From Butyrivibrio sp. VCB2006 (GTDB lineage Bacteria; Bacillota; Clostridia; Lachnospirales; Lachnospiraceae): a DNA stretch of 64,000 nt. The stretch lies in NCBI RefSeq assembly GCF_000420945.1, contig NZ_ATVX01000008.1, positions 117,275 through 181,274 of the forward strand. The letters run 5' to 3'. The first letter of the stretch is position 1, and every line of letters starts with the position of its first letter. The notes under the pieces are model-generated. The model was not told where the DNA came from and made no database searches. It saw nothing but the letters and a program-made list of their open reading frames with translations. Of this stretch, positions 36,005 through 44,617 are shown in pieces. Made by a program: the position numbers and the translations under genes.

Positions 36005-36258
36005 ATTCATCCTCCGTTATAAACACATAAATCCACATTACATTATATTCATTCCCAAACCTTAAATCAACATTGGTACAATCCGTGCTTTCGCCCTTAT
36101 TTATTTATTGCTCATTTTGTTTATAGACTGCCAACTTTATTCATAGGAGCATAATGGATTTTTAAGACAAATCTAATCCCATGTTTCTTGTATTTGTGGT
36201 GCTTTATACCTAAAATGTACTTGTCGGTAGCGGTTTTCCATAGTTTTAATGTAATGAA

Positions 36259-36801
36259 ATGCCTATGCTCAAGTATCTTGTGATCTATGCCAGTGAAACT
36301 GGCAACACAAAAAAAGTTGCTGAAGAAATATATAAAGCCTTACCATCCAAGAAAGATGACAAGGCTATTGTTGATGTTAGAACCTGGAACGGATCCCTGG
36401 ATGCCGAGAATTATTTCATTGGCTTTTGGGCAAACAGAGGCTCCTGCAGCCTTGAAATAATTGATATCTTATCTTCTCTTCATAATAGAAATGTGGCTGT
36501 ATTTGGAACCTGTGGAATGGGTAACACCGATTCCTATTACTCCGGCTTAGCCCAGAATGCAACAGCCTGGCTATCAGAGAGTAATAATTTCCTCGGTTCA
36601 TATTTCTGCCAGGGAAGGATGCAGGAATCCATACGGGATAAATACGAAAGCTATCGTGGAAAATGTGATGATGCAAAAATCGATGCAATGCTAAAGATAT
36701 ATGATAGCGCGCTAAGTCACCCAAACAGAGAAGACTTCCAAAAAGCACGCTACTTCGTAGATAGATGCGTTAAAAAAGCCGAAAATCTTGTTACAGCATA
36801 A
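36259..36801 (+). CDS. Flavodoxin-family protein (BilS-like)
   Basis: 180-residue flavodoxin-fold protein; the FMN phosphate loop is YASETGNTKKVA (about residues 10-21). Later blocks GTCGMGN and GSYFCQGRMQ resemble the clostridial flavodoxins associated with bilirubin reductase (BilS), but this is a resemblance and the bilR partner is not in the window. It should transfer electrons via FMN. No Shine-Dalgarno is evident before ATG, so a start further in (residue 3 Met) is possible. It stands alone, divergent from trkA. Confidence 0.8.
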   Translation: MPMLKYLVIYASETGNTKKVAEEIYKALPSKKDDKAIVDVRTWNGSLDAENYFIGFWANRGSCSLEIIDILSSLHNRNVAVFGTCGMGNTDSYYSGLAQNATAWLSESNNFLGSYFCQGRMQESIRDKYESYRGKCDDAKIDAMLKIYDSALSHPNREDFQKARYFVDRCVKKAENLVTA

Positions 36802-36827
36802 AAGCTACCCGGTTCCCAGGTAGCTTT
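36801..36827. terminator. Bidirectional terminator
   Basis: Nine-bp stem AAAGCTACC / GGTAGCTTT overlapping the flavodoxin stop, loop of 9 bases, TTTCTTTAT after it. It also closes the convergent CapA gene. Confidence 0.75.
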
Positions 36828-36835
36828 CTTTATGT

Positions 36836-38179
36836 TTATCTGTGGCTGATATAGCCGTTACTATCAATAGTCGCATATGAAGACATAGAATTCATATAGT
36901 TGATTATCCTAAGAGCTTCATCTCCAAACGCCTCATTTACCTTGCAGTCGCTTTGAATAGCAGGTACAAACTGTAAATTAACGGTTCCATCCTTATGAAG
37001 CGTTACAACAACCATACAGGTATCAAGAGTTTTTGAATTAAATATATAATTTCCAAGACTATAGACTACCGGAACATTTTCTACGTAGTCTATTTTTTGT
37101 AGTACATGAGGATGCCCACCAATTATGAGGTTAGCCCCTGCATCTACTATCTCTTTAGCCTGATCTCTCTGCAGATAATCAAGCTCAGTAGTACTCTCGG
37201 TTCCCCAATGGATAAAAACGATAACATAGGCGTTTTTAGATTTTGCCTCCCGTATTTTTTCCAGTAAAAGAGTATCATCCATGCATCTGAATACTCCCGG
37301 CGAAGTATCTGTTGCAGCTTTTGTATCAGGATTAGAGGTTCTCTCTATCTGCGTAGCACAGATGATTGCAATTTTCATGCCATTTTCTGTTTGGTAATAA
37401 ATGGGATGGGATGCTTCCTCTATATTTCTACCGGCACCCACATGCTCAACTTCTACGGATTCTAACGTATCTATGGTATCCAGAAAAGCCTGCTGTCCGT
37501 AGTCATAGGCATGATTATTAGCAAGGCCCACTATATCAACACCCATCGTATTTAGAATTGTCGCAGTCTCAGGCCTGGCCCTAAAAGTATAGGTCTTACC
37601 TTCAGTTGGTGAACCTCCCCTGGAATAAGGAAATTCATTATTGACCATCATAATGTCTACCATTTTCATTCTGTTTAGCAGACTATCGCCAATAACACCA
37701 ACTGCTGTATTTCCATGCTTTTTAAAAGAATTTCCTACAGCATAATTATCATCAAATAAAATATCCCCGGCAAAGCCTATCGTCACACAATCTGCATCCA
37801 TAGTATCAATTACATGAGTGTAATCCTTATCTTCCTCAGGGATCTCCCACTTTACGTTTTCCTGTGATTCTCCGCCGTTTTCGCCTTCTGACACTTTTGT
37901 CGTTTCTGTTACTACAAACCTGTCAGCTTCCGGAATTGCCTCCCAATTCGTGGCAAAGTAATCATTTGGGCTACTATCCTTTTTTCCAAAGGTCCCCTTC
38001 TTAATACCACTGGCTATAAGTAGCATTGGTATTCCAATTGCTATAATTGCAAAGAGGGTTATAAAAAAGGCTTTCAGCGCCGATGTAGACATCCCCCCTA
38101 CATAATCAACCGAACGCCTATCATAGGTGCCACCTTTATGCTCTTTTCTTTTGTCGTATCTTCTATCATTTTTCCCCAT
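36836..38179 (-). CDS. CapA family protein (metallophosphatase-like, poly-gamma-glutamate/capsule type)
   Basis: About 447 residues. A basic cytoplasmic head and one membrane segment (about 35-57) anchor an extracellular CapA domain of the metallophosphoesterase superfamily. Motifs are intact: GFAGDILFDD, NNEFPYS, GLANNHAYDYG, IHWGTE, GGHPHVLQ and YSLGNYIF. CapA relatives make or release poly-gamma-glutamate, but many are of unknown substrate. No ribosome binding site is evident for either possible start; the ATG at 38179 (MGKNDRRYDKRK) gives a typical charged head, while the frame extends to 38227. Confidence 0.87.
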   Translation of the reverse strand: MGKNDRRYDKRKEHKGGTYDRRSVDYVGGMSTSALKAFFITLFAIIAIGIPMLLIASGIKKGTFGKKDSSPNDYFATNWEAIPEADRFVVTETTKVSEGENGGESQENVKWEIPEEDKDYTHVIDTMDADCVTIGFAGDILFDDNYAVGNSFKKHGNTAVGVIGDSLLNRMKMVDIMMVNNEFPYSRGGSPTEGKTYTFRARPETATILNTMGVDIVGLANNHAYDYGQQAFLDTIDTLESVEVEHVGAGRNIEEASHPIYYQTENGMKIAIICATQIERTSNPDTKAATDTSPGVFRCMDDTLLLEKIREAKSKNAYVIVFIHWGTESTTELDYLQRDQAKEIVDAGANLIIGGHPHVLQKIDYVENVPVVYSLGNYIFNSKTLDTCMVVVTLHKDGTVNLQFVPAIQSDCKVNEAFGDEALRIINYMNSMSSYATIDSNGYISHR

Positions 38180-38429
38180 AGAAGATAGTATACCATGAAA
38201 ATCAAACGCTGAAATAGTGGTTTGCATATTTGTCGCGAAGCGACGATTGAGATAACCCTGTCTGTGCCGTAATAATAAATATGCATGAACAAAACGATTT
38301 TAGTTCTATGGAGAAAAGACAAATCCAATGATTTGGCTTTTCAGAATGTCCAGAACTACGAGGCTTTGTCCATGCATATTATTATCAAGGCGCAGGCGGT
38401 GGTTATCGCAATCCCACTACACAACAAAA

Positions 38430-38455
38430 AAGCCACCGCATTTCTGCGATGGCTT
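38430..38455 (-). terminator. Intrinsic terminator of the ribosomal/nusG operon
   Basis: Eleven-bp stem AAGCCACCGCA / TGCGATGGCTT (one mismatch) with TTTC loop, 22 bases past the rplA stop, followed on the minus strand by six Ts. The 38228-38429 stretch upstream of it shows no convincing gene. Confidence 0.75.
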
Positions 38456-38477
38456 AAATAATCTGGATATACTAGTA

Positions 38478-39167
38478 TCAATACTTGTTAGATACAACCT
38501 TTACACCAGGGCCCATTGTTGTAGCAAGAGTGATGCTCTTGAGGTACTGACCCTTAACTGATGAAGGTCTAGCCTTTGTGATAGCATCCATAAGAGCGTT
38601 GAAGTTCTGCTCAAGCTGCTCTTCTGTGAAAGAAGCCTTACCAACTGGAACGTGGATGATGTTAGCCTTGTCAAGTCTGTACTCGATCTTACCAGCCTTG
38701 ATATCAGCGATAGCCTTTGTAACGTCCATTGTTACTGTACCAGCCTTAGGGTTTGGCATAAGACCCTTAGGTCCAAGTACCTTACCAAGACGTCCTACAA
38801 CGCCCATCATATCAGGTGTTGCAACAACAACGTCGAAATCAAGCCATCCGTCGTTCTGGATCTTAGGAATAAGCTCCTCGCCACCAACATAATCAGCACC
38901 AGCTGCCTGTGCCTCGTCAAGCTTTGTTCCCTTAGCGAAAACAAGAACCTTAACAGTCTTACCTGTTCCGTTAGGAAGAACAACAGCGCCTCTGATCTGC
39001 TGATCAGCATGACGTGAATCACAGCCTGTTCTGATGTGTAATTCTACAGTCTCATCAAATTTTGCAGTAGCTGACTTCTTAACAAGAGCGATAGCTTCTG
39101 CAGCTTCATACTGCTGAGTCTTATCAATAAGCTTAGCAGCTTCTACGTATTTCTTTCCGTGTTTCAT
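38478..39167 (-). CDS. rplA: 50S ribosomal protein L1
   Basis: 229 residues; binds 23S rRNA at the L1 stalk and often represses its own operon. The N-terminal block [17 protein letters not shown] and the [17 protein letters not shown] signature (about 127-143) are diagnostic. GGAGG lies 7 bases before ATG. Last gene of the operon rpmG-secE-nusG-rplK-rplA. Confidence 0.98.
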   Translation of the reverse strand: MKHGKKYVEAAKLIDKTQQYEAAEAIALVKKSATAKFDETVELHIRTGCDSRHADQQIRGAVVLPNGTGKTVKVLVFAKGTKLDEAQAAGADYVGGEELIPKIQNDGWLDFDVVVATPDMMGVVGRLGKVLGPKGLMPNPKAGTVTMDVTKAIADIKAGKIEYRLDKANIIHVPVGKASFTEEQLEQNFNALMDAITKARPSSVKGQYLKSITLATTMGPGVKVVSNKY

Positions 39168-39180
39168 CTCTCATCCTCCA

Positions 39181-39606
39181 TCAGTCTTCTACTACGATAC
39201 CCATACTACGTGCTGTACCAGCGATCATGCTCATAGCACCCTCGATGTCAACAGCGTTAAGGTCTGGCATCTTTGTCTCTGCAATCTTTCTAATGTCTTC
39301 CTTAGAAACAGTTGCAACCTTAGTCTTGTTAGGAACTCCTGATCCCTTCTGGATCTTAGCTGCCTTCTTAAGAAGAACTGCTGCAGGTGGAGTCTTTGTG
39401 ATGAATGTGAAACTTCTGTCTGCATAAACAGTGATAACAACAGGGATGATAACGTCACCCTTATCTGCTGTCTGAGCGTTGAACTGCTTTGTGAATTCAA
39501 CGATGTTTACACCATGCTGACCAAGTGCTGGTCCAACTGGTGGTGCTGGTGTTGCTTTACCAGCCTGGATCTGTAACTTAATATATCCTTCGACTTTCTT
39601 TGCCAT
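39181..39606 (-). CDS. rplK: 50S ribosomal protein L11
   Basis: 141 residues, the standard length; binds the GTPase-associated centre of 23S rRNA. The N-terminal signature [20 protein letters not shown] and [11 protein letters not shown] are diagnostic. The frame opens 54 bases earlier at 39660, but AGGAGG before the ATG at 39606 fixes the start. L1 follows after 13 bases. Confidence 0.98.
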   Translation of the reverse strand: MAKKVEGYIKLQIQAGKATPAPPVGPALGQHGVNIVEFTKQFNAQTADKGDVIIPVVITVYADRSFTFITKTPPAAVLLKKAAKIQKGSGVPNKTKVATVSKEDIRKIAETKMPDLNAVDIEGAMSMIAGTARSMGIVVED

Positions 39607-39714
39607 AATGGCACCTCCTGAAAATATGTGGTCGGACATGTCGCGTAGCGACACTCCCACTCAGTGGATAGAAACTTTATATCTAAGCGCAAAGCGCCTA
39701 AATAACATAAATAA
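39607..39714 (-). promoter_or_regulatory. Structured leader between nusG and rplK
   Basis: Three short hairpins on the minus-strand RNA within 108 bases: UAGGCGC/GCGCUUA (39684-39700), CCACTGAGTGG (39657-39667) and GTCGC-TAC-GCGAC (39640-39652). In other bacteria L1 binds the rplK leader to repress rplKA, so this is a candidate autoregulatory leader, but the known L1 site sequence was not recognised. Confidence 0.4.
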
Positions 39715-40356
39715 TTAAGAATCGATCTTGCGGACCTCGGCAAATGAAATCTCAACCGGAGTCTCACGGCCAAACAGATCAACATTGATAGTAGCTGTCT
39801 GCTTACCAAAATCCATTCTCTGTACAACGCCTGCTGTATCCTTCCAAACACCGGCGATAACTGCAATCTCATCGCCAACGCCGAAGTCAACAGAAATTGT
39901 ATCTGTCTTAATACCGAGAGGTTTGATCTCTGCATCTGTAAGAGGAACAGGCTTACTTCCCGGTCCAACGAAACCAGTTACACCACGGGTATTACGAACA
40001 ACATACCAAGTCTCGTCGTTCATATCCATGTTCACAAGAACATAACCTGGGAACATCTTCCTCTGTACATTCTTACGAGCACCATTTTTAACTTCAACTA
40101 CATCCTGAAGTGGAACTCTTACCTCAAGAATCTGATTCTCAAGATGTCTGTTCTCAATGGTCTTCTCAAGGTTAGCTTTAACCTTGTTCTCATAGCCTGA
40201 ATATGTGTGAACAACATACCAATGAGCATTCTCATTAGCTGATGTGTCTCCAGCTACTGTCTCTGCTTCCTGGTTTTCAGAAGCATCTGATAATACCTCT
40301 TCAGATACTGTGTCGGCAGAATCTTGTTCAAGATTCTTTTCCATTTCTTCTGACAT
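39715..40356 (-). CDS. nusG: Transcription termination/antitermination protein NusG
   Basis: 213 residues. The NGN domain starts about residue 45 (NAHWYVVHTYSGYENKVKANL) with PGYVLVNMDMNDETWYVVR, and a C-terminal KOW domain contains GDEIAVIAGVWKDTAG. The first 43 residues (Glu/Asp/Ser-rich, e.g. MEKNLEQDSADTVSEE) precede the canonical domain; NusG is normally about 170-180 residues. AAAGGAG precedes ATG. It is cotranscribed after secE. Confidence 0.97.
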   Translation of the reverse strand: MSEEMEKNLEQDSADTVSEEVLSDASENQEAETVAGDTSANENAHWYVVHTYSGYENKVKANLEKTIENRHLENQILEVRVPLQDVVEVKNGARKNVQRKMFPGYVLVNMDMNDETWYVVRNTRGVTGFVGPGSKPVPLTDAEIKPLGIKTDTISVDFGVGDEIAVIAGVWKDTAGVVQRMDFGKQTATINVDLFGRETPVEISFAEVRKIDS

Positions 40357-40393
40357 ATTATCTCCTTTTTAATAACTTATGTGTCCTACTTAA

Positions 40394-40657
40394 TTAAAAT
40401 ATAGAAGTAATAAAGTTCACTCCATATTCAAACACAATGTCCAATACTGCGATCAACGCGCAACAAATAGCAGAAACAACAACTACTGCGGTTGTCTGCT
40501 TAATAATATCGTCTTTTGTAGGCCATATAATTTTCCCAAACTCTGCCTTAACCCCAGTGAAGAAGTTAGCGATCTTGGCGAATACTCCGTCCTTAGATTT
40601 AGCTTTCTTCTTGGCAGAAGTCTTGGAACTGCTTGATACTACCTTGGTCTCTTCCAT
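40394..40657 (-). CDS. secE: Preprotein translocase subunit SecE
   Basis: 87 residues: a Ser/Lys-rich N-terminal extension (about 1-27), the conserved FFTGVKAEFGKIIWPTKDDI segment (about 32-51) and one C-terminal membrane helix. It is the small essential subunit of the SecYEG export channel. The location between rpmG and nusG is the classical arrangement. AGGAGG precedes ATG. Confidence 0.96.
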   Translation of the reverse strand: MEETKVVSSSSKTSAKKKAKSKDGVFAKIANFFTGVKAEFGKIIWPTKDDIIKQTTAVVVVSAICCALIAVLDIVFEYGVNFITSIF

Positions 40658-40693
40658 ACCCGTAGCAACCTCCTAATAAATAAAGAGAAACGA

Positions 40694-40843
40694 TTATTTT
40701 GTTTCCTTATGTAATGTATGCTTCTTGCAGAATGGGCAATACTTCTTCATTTCAACACGATCAGGATGTGTCTTCTTATCCTTAGTTGTGTCATAGTTAC
40801 GATTCTTGCAATCTGTGCATGCCAGTGTAATTCTTGTACGCAT
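40694..40843 (-). CDS. rpmG: 50S ribosomal protein L33
   Basis: 49-residue zinc-ribbon (C+) L33: [20 protein letters not shown] at the N-terminus and [17 protein letters not shown] at the C-terminus, giving four Cys in two CxxC pairs. GGAGGT lies before ATG. First gene of the operon, followed by secE after 36 bases. Confidence 0.95.
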   Translation of the reverse strand: MRTRITLACTDCKNRNYDTTKDKKTHPDRVEMKKYCPFCKKHTLHKETK

Positions 40844-40938
40844 TATCTCACCTCCGGGCGTTTTAATCTACTATACTTCGCGCCACAAAACATATTTTTT
40901 TGCATAAAAAAAAGACGTAAATCTTATGTCGCTTGTCT

Positions 40939-40967
40939 AATATATCATAACCTTTTACATCCGTCAA
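40939..40967 (-). promoter_or_regulatory. Promoter of the rpmG-secE-nusG-rplK-rplA operon
   Basis: Minus strand: -35 TTGACG (40962-40967), 17-bp spacer, -10 TATATT (40939-40944), about 95 bases before rpmG. The leader contains an A-run (40908-40916 on the plus strand). Confidence 0.7.
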
Positions 40968-41028
40968 CGGTTTTCCAATCATAATTATAATCTTTTTATT
41001 AAATCGTTCAATTTTTATGATTATTTCA

Positions 41029-41056
41029 TTGACATTTGCTATATATTTAGTATTAT
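41029..41056 (+). promoter_or_regulatory. Promoter of the FliD-like gene
   Basis: Perfect -35 TTGACA (41029-41034), 16-bp spacer, -10 TATTAT (41051-41056), about 100 bases before the gene. A flagellar sigma-28 type promoter (TAAA...GCCGATAA) was looked for and no good match was found. The 40844-41159 gap contains two divergent promoters and no gene. Confidence 0.65.
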
Positions 41057-41159
41057 GTAAGTAACTAAACGTGGCTAGATATGCCCTAAGTGCGACAGAT
41101 GCCAATGGAATGGCAGAATCACCAATTCGCATGTTATCAAGGAAGAAAGGAGGGGCATT

Positions 41160-42464
41160 ATGGCAGGCATTTCTTTAAATGGCGCTTACAACCATTTCAT
41201 ACAAGATTATGTATCCAAAGATGTTGCACATGCTGATACTCACCGTAAAGATGAGCTTCGGGATGTGTATAAGTCGATTGCAAGAATCAACAAGAATTCC
41301 CCTCTTTATCTTTTAACCGATGACGATAAATCGCGCAATGACGCAATAGAGATAAAAGAAAAGGCAAGAGAACTTCAGGGTAATATTATAGGTCTTAATA
41401 ACCAGGAGGACAAGTTATCACTTGATCACACTTCCGGGTTTACTACCGATGAAAATAAAGTAGTTGCTTCTTATATAGGAAAGACTCCTGAAGAAGATAT
41501 CGGAAATACCGGTTTTAGTATTGAAGTATCCTCACTTGCTACTGCTCAGGTTAATACAGGAAGATTTTTACAAAAAGATTCTTTTGGTCTTACAGCCAAA
41601 GATTACGCTTTTGATGTAAGAGTCGGATCCCAGGAATTCGAGTTCCAGTTCAGCATATATCAGACTGATAGGAATATTGATATACAGGATAAAATTTCCA
41701 AACTGATCAATAAGGCAAATATAGGTCTTACTTCTAATATAATAGAAGACTCTCAGGGAAGATCTTCACTTCAGATTGCATCGACCAAGACCGGACTTAA
41801 ATCCGGAGAGACCAGTCAGTTCGAAGTATATGAATCTTCCAGTGGACTGGCGACAGGAGCAGTTTCCTATCTTGGTCTCGACCAGGTATCGGCACCCGCT
41901 TCCAACGCACACTTTGCTCTTAATGGTGAAGAGAAAGCTTCCATTTCCAACAGATTCACTGTCGGTGGAAAGTTTGAACTTCAGCTAAAGGATGTGACAG
42001 TGCCCGGTCAGCCAGTAAGTGTCGGTGTCAAAAAAGATAATGAAGCCCTCAAGAAACATATAAGTTCACTGATAGATAACTATAATGATTTTATAAAAGA
42101 TGCCTCCGGTGATAAGGATTCTAAGTTTAAGAGTGACAAACTCAAATCCGAAGTAGTCGGTATAGCTCAAAAGCACATGGCTACCATGGAGGACACCGGA
42201 ATTAAATTAGAAGGCGATGGAACTCTTTCGATTGACGACGAGCTTCTGACCCAGGCAATATCCGGAGCCGAGAGTATAATTTCCTTATCTCCGGTCAAGC
42301 AATTTGCAAGTGCTCTTATAGATAAAGCCAAAGATATATCTGTCGATCCTATGAAATATGTAGACAGACCGGTAGTTAATTATAAGAATCCGGATAACAA
42401 GGATACTTCTTCTCCATATATTACAAGTGAGTATTCCGGAATGATGTTCAATAATTACTGTTAA
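41160..42464 (+). CDS. FliD-like flagellar filament cap/hook-associated protein (probable)
   Basis: 434 residues, no signal peptide, very low Cys content, Ser/Asp/Lys-rich, as in exported flagellar proteins. Parts resemble FliD: TGFSIEVSSLATAQVNTG (about 119-136) like the FliD N-terminal domain, and ANIGLTSNIIEDSQGRSSL with a following TKTGL (about 190-225) like the FliD C-terminal core, plus a helical end. The N-terminal helical part (KSIARINKNSPLYLL) differs from classical FliD GLDTxxIV starts, and length is at the short end. It may be a divergent cap or a filament-associated protein. AAAGGAGGGG precedes ATG. No other flagellar gene is adjacent. Confidence 0.6.
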   Translation: MAGISLNGAYNHFIQDYVSKDVAHADTHRKDELRDVYKSIARINKNSPLYLLTDDDKSRNDAIEIKEKARELQGNIIGLNNQEDKLSLDHTSGFTTDENKVVASYIGKTPEEDIGNTGFSIEVSSLATAQVNTGRFLQKDSFGLTAKDYAFDVRVGSQEFEFQFSIYQTDRNIDIQDKISKLINKANIGLTSNIIEDSQGRSSLQIASTKTGLKSGETSQFEVYESSSGLATGAVSYLGLDQVSAPASNAHFALNGEEKASISNRFTVGGKFELQLKDVTVPGQPVSVGVKKDNEALKKHISSLIDNYNDFIKDASGDKDSKFKSDKLKSEVVGIAQKHMATMEDTGIKLEGDGTLSIDDELLTQAISGAESIISLSPVKQFASALIDKAKDISVDPMKYVDRPVVNYKNPDNKDTSSPYITSEYSGMMFNNYC

Positions 42465-42571
42465 TATAAAGCCTGGCTCACATTACTAACACAATGTGCC
42501 TCATGGCTTCGGTCGTACTTACTGCAGAAGTACGATTTGAAATAATAAAGTTGCCTGAAGTGTAGGCAACA

Positions 42572-42605
42572 AAATAGCGGTGGGCCCGTAATCCCACCGC
42601 TATTT
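42572..42605. terminator. Bidirectional intrinsic terminator
   Basis: Thirteen-bp stem AAATAGCGGTGGG / CCCACCGCTATTT, 8-base loop, then TTTTT. It closes the FliD-like gene and the convergent glf gene. Two smaller hairpins precede it (CGTACTT...AAGTACG at 42514-42534, GTTGCCT...AGGCAAC at 42550-42570). Confidence 0.88.
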
Positions 42606-42606
42606 T

Positions 42607-43812
42607 TTATTCAGAAATCTCTTTTACCATATCAAGAGCTGCTCTTATAACCTGATCCATGTTGTAATACTTGTACTGACCAAGTCTTCCGCCAAAAAGA
42701 ATATCAGGATACTCTTTAGCAAGCTCTACATATTTAGAATAAAGATCATTATTCTTCTGATCATTCATCGGATAATAAGGTTCATCGCCATGCTTCCAGT
42801 TTGCAGGGTACTCTCTGGTAATAATAGTGCCCTTGCCCTGTCCGTACTCAAAATGTTTGTGCTCTATAATTCTGGTATAAGGCACTTCTCTTTCCGTATA
42901 GTTTACAACAGCATTGCCCTGGTAGTTATCCACATCAGGAAGTTCCTCTGTCTCAAATCTTAGTGATCTATACTCAAGAGTTCCAATCTTATATCCAAAG
43001 AACTCATCAATCATACCTGTGAAAAGAATCTTCTCAAAGCTATCACCATTTACAGATTCAAAAGGCTGAGCAGGAACGTTTCCTTCCATCTTGATGAAGT
43101 CATAGTAATCTACGCCGGTCTTAACAGTAATGCTTCCTGATACGAAAGGAAGAGAATCATTTCTCTCTATTAATAGAAGTTTCTCAATTACTGCAGTATA
43201 TCCACCAATAGGAATTCCCTGATATCTGTCGTTGAAATAGTTATTATCATAAATAAATCTCATTGGGAGACGCTTAATGATAAATGCAGGAAGTTCCTTA
43301 CAATCCCTTCCCCACTGTTTCTCAGTGTATCCCTTTACAAGCTTTTCATAAATGTCGCGACCAGCAAGGGAAAGAGCCTGCTCTTCAAGGTTGGATGCCT
43401 CAAACTCATCGGTTCCCTTTTCTCTTTTGATTCGATCTATCTCTTCATCTGCCTGTTTCTGAATAATAGCCTTAGCTTCGTCGGGAGTTTTAATGTTCCA
43501 CATCTTGCTGAAGGTGTTCATATTAAAAGGAAGGTTATATAGTTCATCCTTGTAAACAGCAACCGGAGAGTTTATGTAATTATTAAAATCCGCAAACTCA
43601 TTTATATAATCCCAGACTTCTTTATCGGAAGTATGGAAGATATGGGCACCATACTGATGAACATTTATGCCCATCTTATTCTCTGTATAAATATTTCCGG
43701 CAACATTATCTCTTTTATCGATTACCAGAACCTTTTTACCTTTAACAGCCATCTCATGGGCAAAGACTGCACCAAAAAGGCCTGCACCAACAACCAAATA
43801 ATCGTACTTCAT
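42607..43812 (-). CDS. glf: UDP-galactopyranose mutase
   Basis: 401-residue flavoenzyme that interconverts UDP-galactopyranose and UDP-galactofuranose for surface glycans. The N-terminal FAD Rossmann loop is VVGAGLFGAVFAHE, followed by NVAGNIYTE and the substrate-binding YTEKQWG. C-terminal FGGRLGQYKYYNMDQVI is typical. Length is standard (about 365-405). AGGAG precedes ATG. Galactofuranose-specific transferases are not adjacent, but glycosyltransferase genes follow 2 kb on. Confidence 0.95.
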   Translation of the reverse strand: MKYDYLVVGAGLFGAVFAHEMAVKGKKVLVIDKRDNVAGNIYTENKMGINVHQYGAHIFHTSDKEVWDYINEFADFNNYINSPVAVYKDELYNLPFNMNTFSKMWNIKTPDEAKAIIQKQADEEIDRIKREKGTDEFEASNLEEQALSLAGRDIYEKLVKGYTEKQWGRDCKELPAFIIKRLPMRFIYDNNYFNDRYQGIPIGGYTAVIEKLLLIERNDSLPFVSGSITVKTGVDYYDFIKMEGNVPAQPFESVNGDSFEKILFTGMIDEFFGYKIGTLEYRSLRFETEELPDVDNYQGNAVVNYTEREVPYTRIIEHKHFEYGQGKGTIITREYPANWKHGDEPYYPMNDQKNNDLYSKYVELAKEYPDILFGGRLGQYKYYNMDQVIRAALDMVKEISE

Positions 43813-43893
43813 ACTTATGCTCCTTGATATAAATTGCTGTTTCTAAGTTCAGCCTAAACATTATATCATAATATGAAATTATCTTCCTACGAA

Positions 43894-43924
43894 ATAAGGG
43901 ATGCGAATAAATCGCATCCCTTAT
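43894..43924. terminator. Hairpin terminator
   Basis: Thirteen-bp perfect inverted repeat ATAAGGGATGCGA (43894-43906 with 43912-43924), 34 bases past the XRE regulator stop and 82 bases upstream of glf, so it separates the two minus-strand genes. Confidence 0.7.
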
Positions 43925-43957
43925 CAGTAATCTTACTTATTATCTGTATACTACAGA

Positions 43958-44293
43958 TTAGTCTGCCTGATACTTGTCAAGCTGTGAGAAGTCACCCATC
44001 ATGTCAAGGATCTTCTTACGTCCAGCCTTGTTAAGCTTAACGTACTGCTGCATAACGCGGTTCTCAACAATCTTCTTACCAAGATCTGATCCCTGCTCAA
44101 GAGTTGAGAAGTCAACTGGGTTAAGGTTAAGACGATCACACATCTTGATTACTGTGCCGTAAGCCATTCCCTCGATTCCTCTGTCAAGTGCTGTTACCAA
44201 TGTGCTGTATGGAATAGACATATCAATTGCAAACTGTCTGACACTCTTATACTGCTGTAAGATTTCCTTCTTTAAAATCTCTGCCTTAGTCAT
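43958..44293 (-). CDS. XRE-family helix-turn-helix transcription regulator
   Basis: 111 residues. The N-terminal helix-turn-helix is visible in SVRQFAIDMSIPYSTLVTALDRGI (about 17-40), followed by DRLNLNPVDF as in the Xre/HipB family, and a C-terminal helical region (NKAGRKKILDMM). It is a predicted DNA-binding repressor or activator with unknown target. AGGAGG precedes ATG. It is monocistronic with a clear promoter and terminator. Confidence 0.85.
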   Translation of the reverse strand: MTKAEILKKEILQQYKSVRQFAIDMSIPYSTLVTALDRGIEGMAYGTVIKMCDRLNLNPVDFSTLEQGSDLGKKIVENRVMQQYVKLNKAGRKKILDMMGDFSQLDKYQAD

Positions 44294-44341
44294 GCCATTA
44301 CCTCCTAAATGTTTCTTTTATTTCTTTCCTTTTGCTACACT

Positions 44342-44370
44342 AGTCTATCACATAGACGGTTTTTCGTCAT
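44342..44370 (-). promoter_or_regulatory. Promoter of the XRE regulator
   Basis: Minus strand: -35 ATGACG (44365-44370), 17-bp spacer, -10 TAGACT (44342-44347) preceded by TGA, an extended -10. A 7-2-7 palindrome AAAGTGT-TC-ACACTTT (44467-44482) lies about 100 bases upstream; its role is unknown. The rest of 44294-44579 shows no gene. Confidence 0.55.
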
Positions 44371-44579
44371 TCACTTTTTTAGGGAATTTTCCAATAAAAA
44401 TATATCAAGATTGCCGACTGTTTTTTGGCATTTTAACGAAAATCGACTCGATAACAAGAATTTGCGAAAGTGTTCACACTTTTTTCACAATTCATTGTTA
44501 CAATTAAAGACTTTTTACCGTTAATGACGTTTTTGCGCTCATTAATTTTCGGTACAATTTATATATTGATAAACGAAAA

Positions 44580-44607
44580 AGCAAACAGCACATACGCACT
44601 GTTTGCT
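44580..44607 (-). terminator. Intrinsic terminator
   Basis: Nine-bp stem AGCAAACAG / CTGTTTGCT with 10-base loop, followed on the minus strand by TTTTTCGTTT. It lies 11 bases past the stop of the zinc-ribbon gene. Confidence 0.78.
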
Positions 44608-44617
44608 CTATCACTGT

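Noticed and set aside
38285..38461. 58-codon plus-strand ORF between capA and rplA
   Set aside because: No ribosome binding site, no recognisable motif, and its end lies inside the rplA terminator hairpin.
41068..41100. Flagellar sigma-28 promoter before the FliD-like gene
   Set aside because: TAAA followed by GCCCTAAG has only 13 bp between the elements and poor match; the TTGACA/TATTAT pair upstream is better.
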